DNA from: an uncultured Saprospiraceae bacterium
GTDB taxonomy: Bacteria; Bacteroidota; Bacteroidia; Chitinophagales; Saprospiraceae
Assembly (NCBI GenBank): GCA_937967535.1
Contig: CALCMV010000441.1
Span: 1 to 15,560 of the forward strand
DNA: 15,560 nucleotides
Reading direction: 5' to 3'
The notes beneath the pieces were generated by a model. The model had not been told where the DNA came from, searched no databases, and saw only the letters and a program-made list of their open reading frames with translations. Position numbers and translations under genes: made by a program. Numbering within the stretch: position 1 is the first letter of the stretch; each line of letters begins with the position of its first letter. Positions 13,692 to 15,560 of this stretch are shown one piece after another.

Positions 13692-13855
13692 AGGGAAGTC
13701 GAAATAAATAATCTACCCAAAATGCGAAGTTATTTTTTGCTCAATCAAGGCGCGAAAATGTGAGTCCCGAAAGCATTCGGGATGACCATTTTTGCAACGC
13801 AGAGTGAGCGAAAAAGAACGAGTAGTTTGGGTAGATTATTTGTTGCGACTTCCCT
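13692..13855. repeat. Palindromic element overlapping the 3' end of the thioredoxin gene
   Basis: Outer arms of 30 bp at 13692-13721 (AGGGAAGTCGAAATAAATAA...) and 13826-13855 pair at 28 of 30. A looser inner pairing follows, and a TCCCGAA-AGCA-TTCGGGA hairpin (13765-13782) sits at the centre. The right arm extends into the neighbouring coding sequence and contains its stop codon (complement of 13836-13838). Confidence 0.75.
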
Positions 13856-14525
13856 TACGTCTTTTGACAGGCAGTATATCTGCGTCGGTGGTGAGTTCGG
13901 CGGCGAGTTCTTTTTTCCATTGGATTTCGCAGCCTTCGCTTAGGGTTAGTTTTCGATTGGGCAATCCACCTTTAAGGAGGTGGTCTACGGCATTGGCAAC
14001 GTACTGAATATCTACTTGAGCAGCTTCCCAAGTATTGTTGTCTATCGCACCTGCATAGCGAATGATATTTTTGTCTTTCTTTTTCTGAATGACAAATGCC
14101 TGTGCTATGTGTGTAGCACCCAATTGCACTGCGACATGCTGGGTAGTGTCTTGAAGGTAGGCAAAAGGATAGTTTTTCTCTTTTGCGCGTAACTTCATTT
14201 GCTCTAAGGATTCTTCGGGATTGATATCGTTAGCCGGATTGATGGCAATGACCGGATAACCTTGCATCGCATATTTGCGGTGCAATGCGACGATTCTATC
14301 TTCGTATACTTCAGCAAAAGGGCAAGCATTGCCGGTAAATACAACAATGTAGCCTTTTACATTATTGTAGTCAGAAAGTCCGACTTGCATACCGACACCG
14401 TTCATGGTATTTGCGGCGTTGATAAGGCTGAAATCTTTGATTTCCTGACCTGTTTGATACCCGTTTTGAGCGTTCAAATTGGGGATAAGTGTGGAAATTA
14501 ATACTATTATAATGAATTTCCTCAT
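13836..14525 (-). CDS. Exported thioredoxin-fold / PRX_like1-type redoxin protein
   Basis: This 229-residue protein has a signal peptide (MRKFIIIVLISTLIPNLNAQ), so it is periplasmic or envelope-located. The core is redoxin-like: KDFSLINAANTM, a strand GYIVVFTGN, then the active-site helix NACPFAEVYEDR with C68. The C-terminal GCEIQWK block has C199. From memory, both blocks (NxCPxxxxYEDR and GCxIKWK) mark the PRX_like1 group of peroxiredoxin-like proteins. There is no CxxC. Where a TP cis-proline is expected, ATHIAQAFVI (137-146) has isoleucine after the histidine, so the redox role is uncertain. The last residues (GSRNK) and the stop are encoded by an adjoining palindromic element. The lipid-anchored CxxC protein gene lies 254 bp upstream on the same strand and is a plausible partner. 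Confidence 0.85.
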   Translation of the reverse strand: MRKFIIIVLISTLIPNLNAQNGYQTGQEIKDFSLINAANTMNGVGMQVGLSDYNNVKGYIVVFTGNACPFAEVYEDRIVALHRKYAMQGYPVIAINPANDINPEESLEQMKLRAKEKNYPFAYLQDTTQHVAVQLGATHIAQAFVIQKKKDKNIIRYAGAIDNNTWEAAQVDIQYVANAVDHLLKGGLPNRKLTLSEGCEIQWKKELAAELTTDADILPVKRRKGSRNK

Positions 14526-14753
14526 AGCAAAAAATTTGGTGACTTTGGGGAAAGATGAATAATATCGTGATTCGTTGACTAGTGATTCGTTTTACTAAAA
14601 AAGTGAGAATCGACCATTTGTCGTTGGATTTTTAATCACTGATAAATGTCATTATTCATCCTAAGTGACGATAATACGCCTGTTTTTTTTGTTTATATTT
14701 GCAAACAAAGTGCCAATGCAATGCGATAATACTTAAATGAGGTAATGTTTTCC

Positions 14754-14773
14754 AATGAGTAACTTCACTCATT
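14754..14773 (-). terminator. Hairpin just downstream of the thioredoxin-like lipoprotein gene
   Basis: AATGAGT (14754-14760) pairs with ACTCATT (14767-14773) over a 6-nt loop, six bases beyond the stop at 14780. The stem is short, and no strong T-run follows on the minus strand (GGAAAACATT), so termination is only a possibility. Confidence 0.3.
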
Positions 14774-14779
14774 AGTCTA

Positions 14780-15400
14780 TTACATTAGATTCTTAAATGT
14801 TATCAATGGTTGTACAACAGCTTTCAATTCGTCGTAATTGAAAGACTTTTCATAGAACGACCATGTCTCGGCACTATTATCAACGAAGAGAGTAGCAGGA
14901 AGTTGCCCGCGCCAATCTTGGTCAATAAATTGATAAATCATTTCCCGCCTTGCAATATCCAAAGAAAGTACCTGCCCCGACAAGCCTTTTTTGCGTACAA
15001 AGGGCAAAACCTTACTTGCCATATCTTTTGACGAGTCCAGATTAACGTATACTAATTGTACTTTATTGTCTGTTTTCAATTCTTGATATATCTGCTCGTA
15101 ACAAGCCATTTGCGCGATACATTGCTGACAATCAACCGAAAAGAAAGTATAAATATACAGAATATCGTTATTAATGTCAAGTAAATCTTCGAATTGATCG
15201 AAGCGAATCTTACGAAGCGAAGGCTTTTCCGTCGCTTTGAAGCTACATTTGGATGTGTTAGAAATGTTGGATTTATTTTTGGTCACAGTTTTGTCAGCTT
15301 CATTTTGGCAAGCGGTCAGCGAAAGGGTGATTAGGAGGAGAAAAAGAAGAGGGTTGCTGATTTTTGATTTTCGATTAGAATGTCGTTTGATGTATTTCAT
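14780..15400 (-). CDS. Thioredoxin-like lipoprotein with CQQC site
   Basis: This 206-residue protein has a basic N-terminus, a hydrophobic segment (PLLFLLLITLSLTA) and a lipobox cysteine at 31 (LTAC), so it is an envelope lipoprotein. After a polar tether of about 40 residues comes a thioredoxin/TlpA-type fold: strand ILYIYTFFSVD, active site C91-Q-Q-C94, helix, strand KVQLVYVNLDSSKD, and the cis-proline loop GQLPATLFVDN (P168). The usual WCxxC tryptophan is replaced (SVDCQQC). Further cysteines lie at 52 and 100. Likely role, from the fold: thiol-disulfide exchange at the cell envelope, perhaps reducing or recycling the redoxin-like protein encoded downstream. No promoter of the TAnnTTTG type was found upstream, where a dispersed repeat begins 20 bp before the start. 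Confidence 0.85.
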   Translation of the reverse strand: MKYIKRHSNRKSKISNPLLFLLLITLSLTACQNEADKTVTKNKSNISNTSKCSFKATEKPSLRKIRFDQFEDLLDINNDILYIYTFFSVDCQQCIAQMACYEQIYQELKTDNKVQLVYVNLDSSKDMASKVLPFVRKKGLSGQVLSLDIARREMIYQFIDQDWRGQLPATLFVDNSAETWSFYEKSFNYDELKAVVQPLITFKNLM

Positions 15401-15419
15401 AGTTGTGATTTTTAATTTA

Positions 15420-15560
15420 CCGGACTTTGGACATTGGGGAATTAGGAAATTTGGTATTAGGTAAATTGTTTTTTATCAAAAAATTATAAAATTTAATTAA
15501 TTGAATATTTTTTACCTTAATAAAAATAAAATAACTGATAATCAATTACTTACGATTTAA
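15420..15560. repeat. ~140-bp dispersed repeat, copy B (inverted relative to copy A)
   Basis: Reading the minus strand from the window end gives TTAAATCGTAAGTAATTGAT through CCCCAATGTCCAAAGTCCGG, collinear with copy A at 13516-13660 at roughly three quarters identity. Its inner edge can be written as seven-base steps (CCTAATA CCAAATT TCCTAAT TCCCCAA TGTCCAA AGTCCGG). It may continue past the window edge. Confidence 0.7.

Noticed and set aside
14694..14701. TATATTTG on the + strand as a promoter -7 element
   Set aside because: No TTTG lies about 20 nt upstream, and no + strand gene follows; both neighbouring genes are on the minus strand.

Overview
The window looks like chromosomal DNA of a free-living Bacteroidota species, possibly a Saprospiria/Chitinophagia-type organism (lineage below phylum is a guess). 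The reasons are a SusC/RagA + SusD/RagB pair, a DUF1800 protein, several Bacteroidota-style lipoproteins, no Shine-Dalgarno sequences ahead of the starts, AT-rich intergenic DNA, and a promoter of the TTTG / TAnnTTTG type upstream of susC. No RNA gene, CRISPR array, transposase, integrase or phage gene is visible.

Layout. 1-2255 (+): the tail of an unknown gene, a small two-helix membrane protein, a thioredoxin-fold protein with a WCGDA site, and a conserved lipoprotein of unknown function. 2256-3128: a gene-free mosaic of small inverted-repeat elements with a possible protein remnant. 3129-5460 (+): an exported unknown protein with a transmembrane hairpin, then a beta-propeller-like lipoprotein. 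5746-10603 (-): the SusC/SusD nutrient-uptake pair, with a promoter and an operator-like palindrome upstream. 10604-11391: gene-free, with a 227-bp nested palindrome and a heptamer tandem array. 11392-13008 (-): DUF1800 protein. 13009-13835: another gene-free mosaic of repeats. 13836-15400 (-): two envelope thioredoxin-fold proteins, one PRX_like1-type and one CxxC lipoprotein.

How the genes fit together. Almost everything recognisable is envelope or periplasm related: outer-membrane uptake (SusCD), lipoproteins, and periplasmic thiol chemistry. The SusCD pair has no glycoside hydrolase, peptidase, sulfatase or regulator next to it, so its substrate cannot be named. The two redox genes at the right end probably form a functional pair.

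The most unusual feature is the intergenic DNA. About a quarter of the window is non-coding, and nearly every gap over 200 bp holds a different palindromic or inverted-repeat element. Some are shared between gaps: a 30-nt palindrome arm at 2825 and 11184, ACTATGA heptamer arrays at 4204 and 11339, and inverted ~140-bp copies at 13516 and 15420. One element supplies the last codons and stop of a gene. I see no convincing new defence or enzymatic system; the repeat network is the best candidate for something undescribed.
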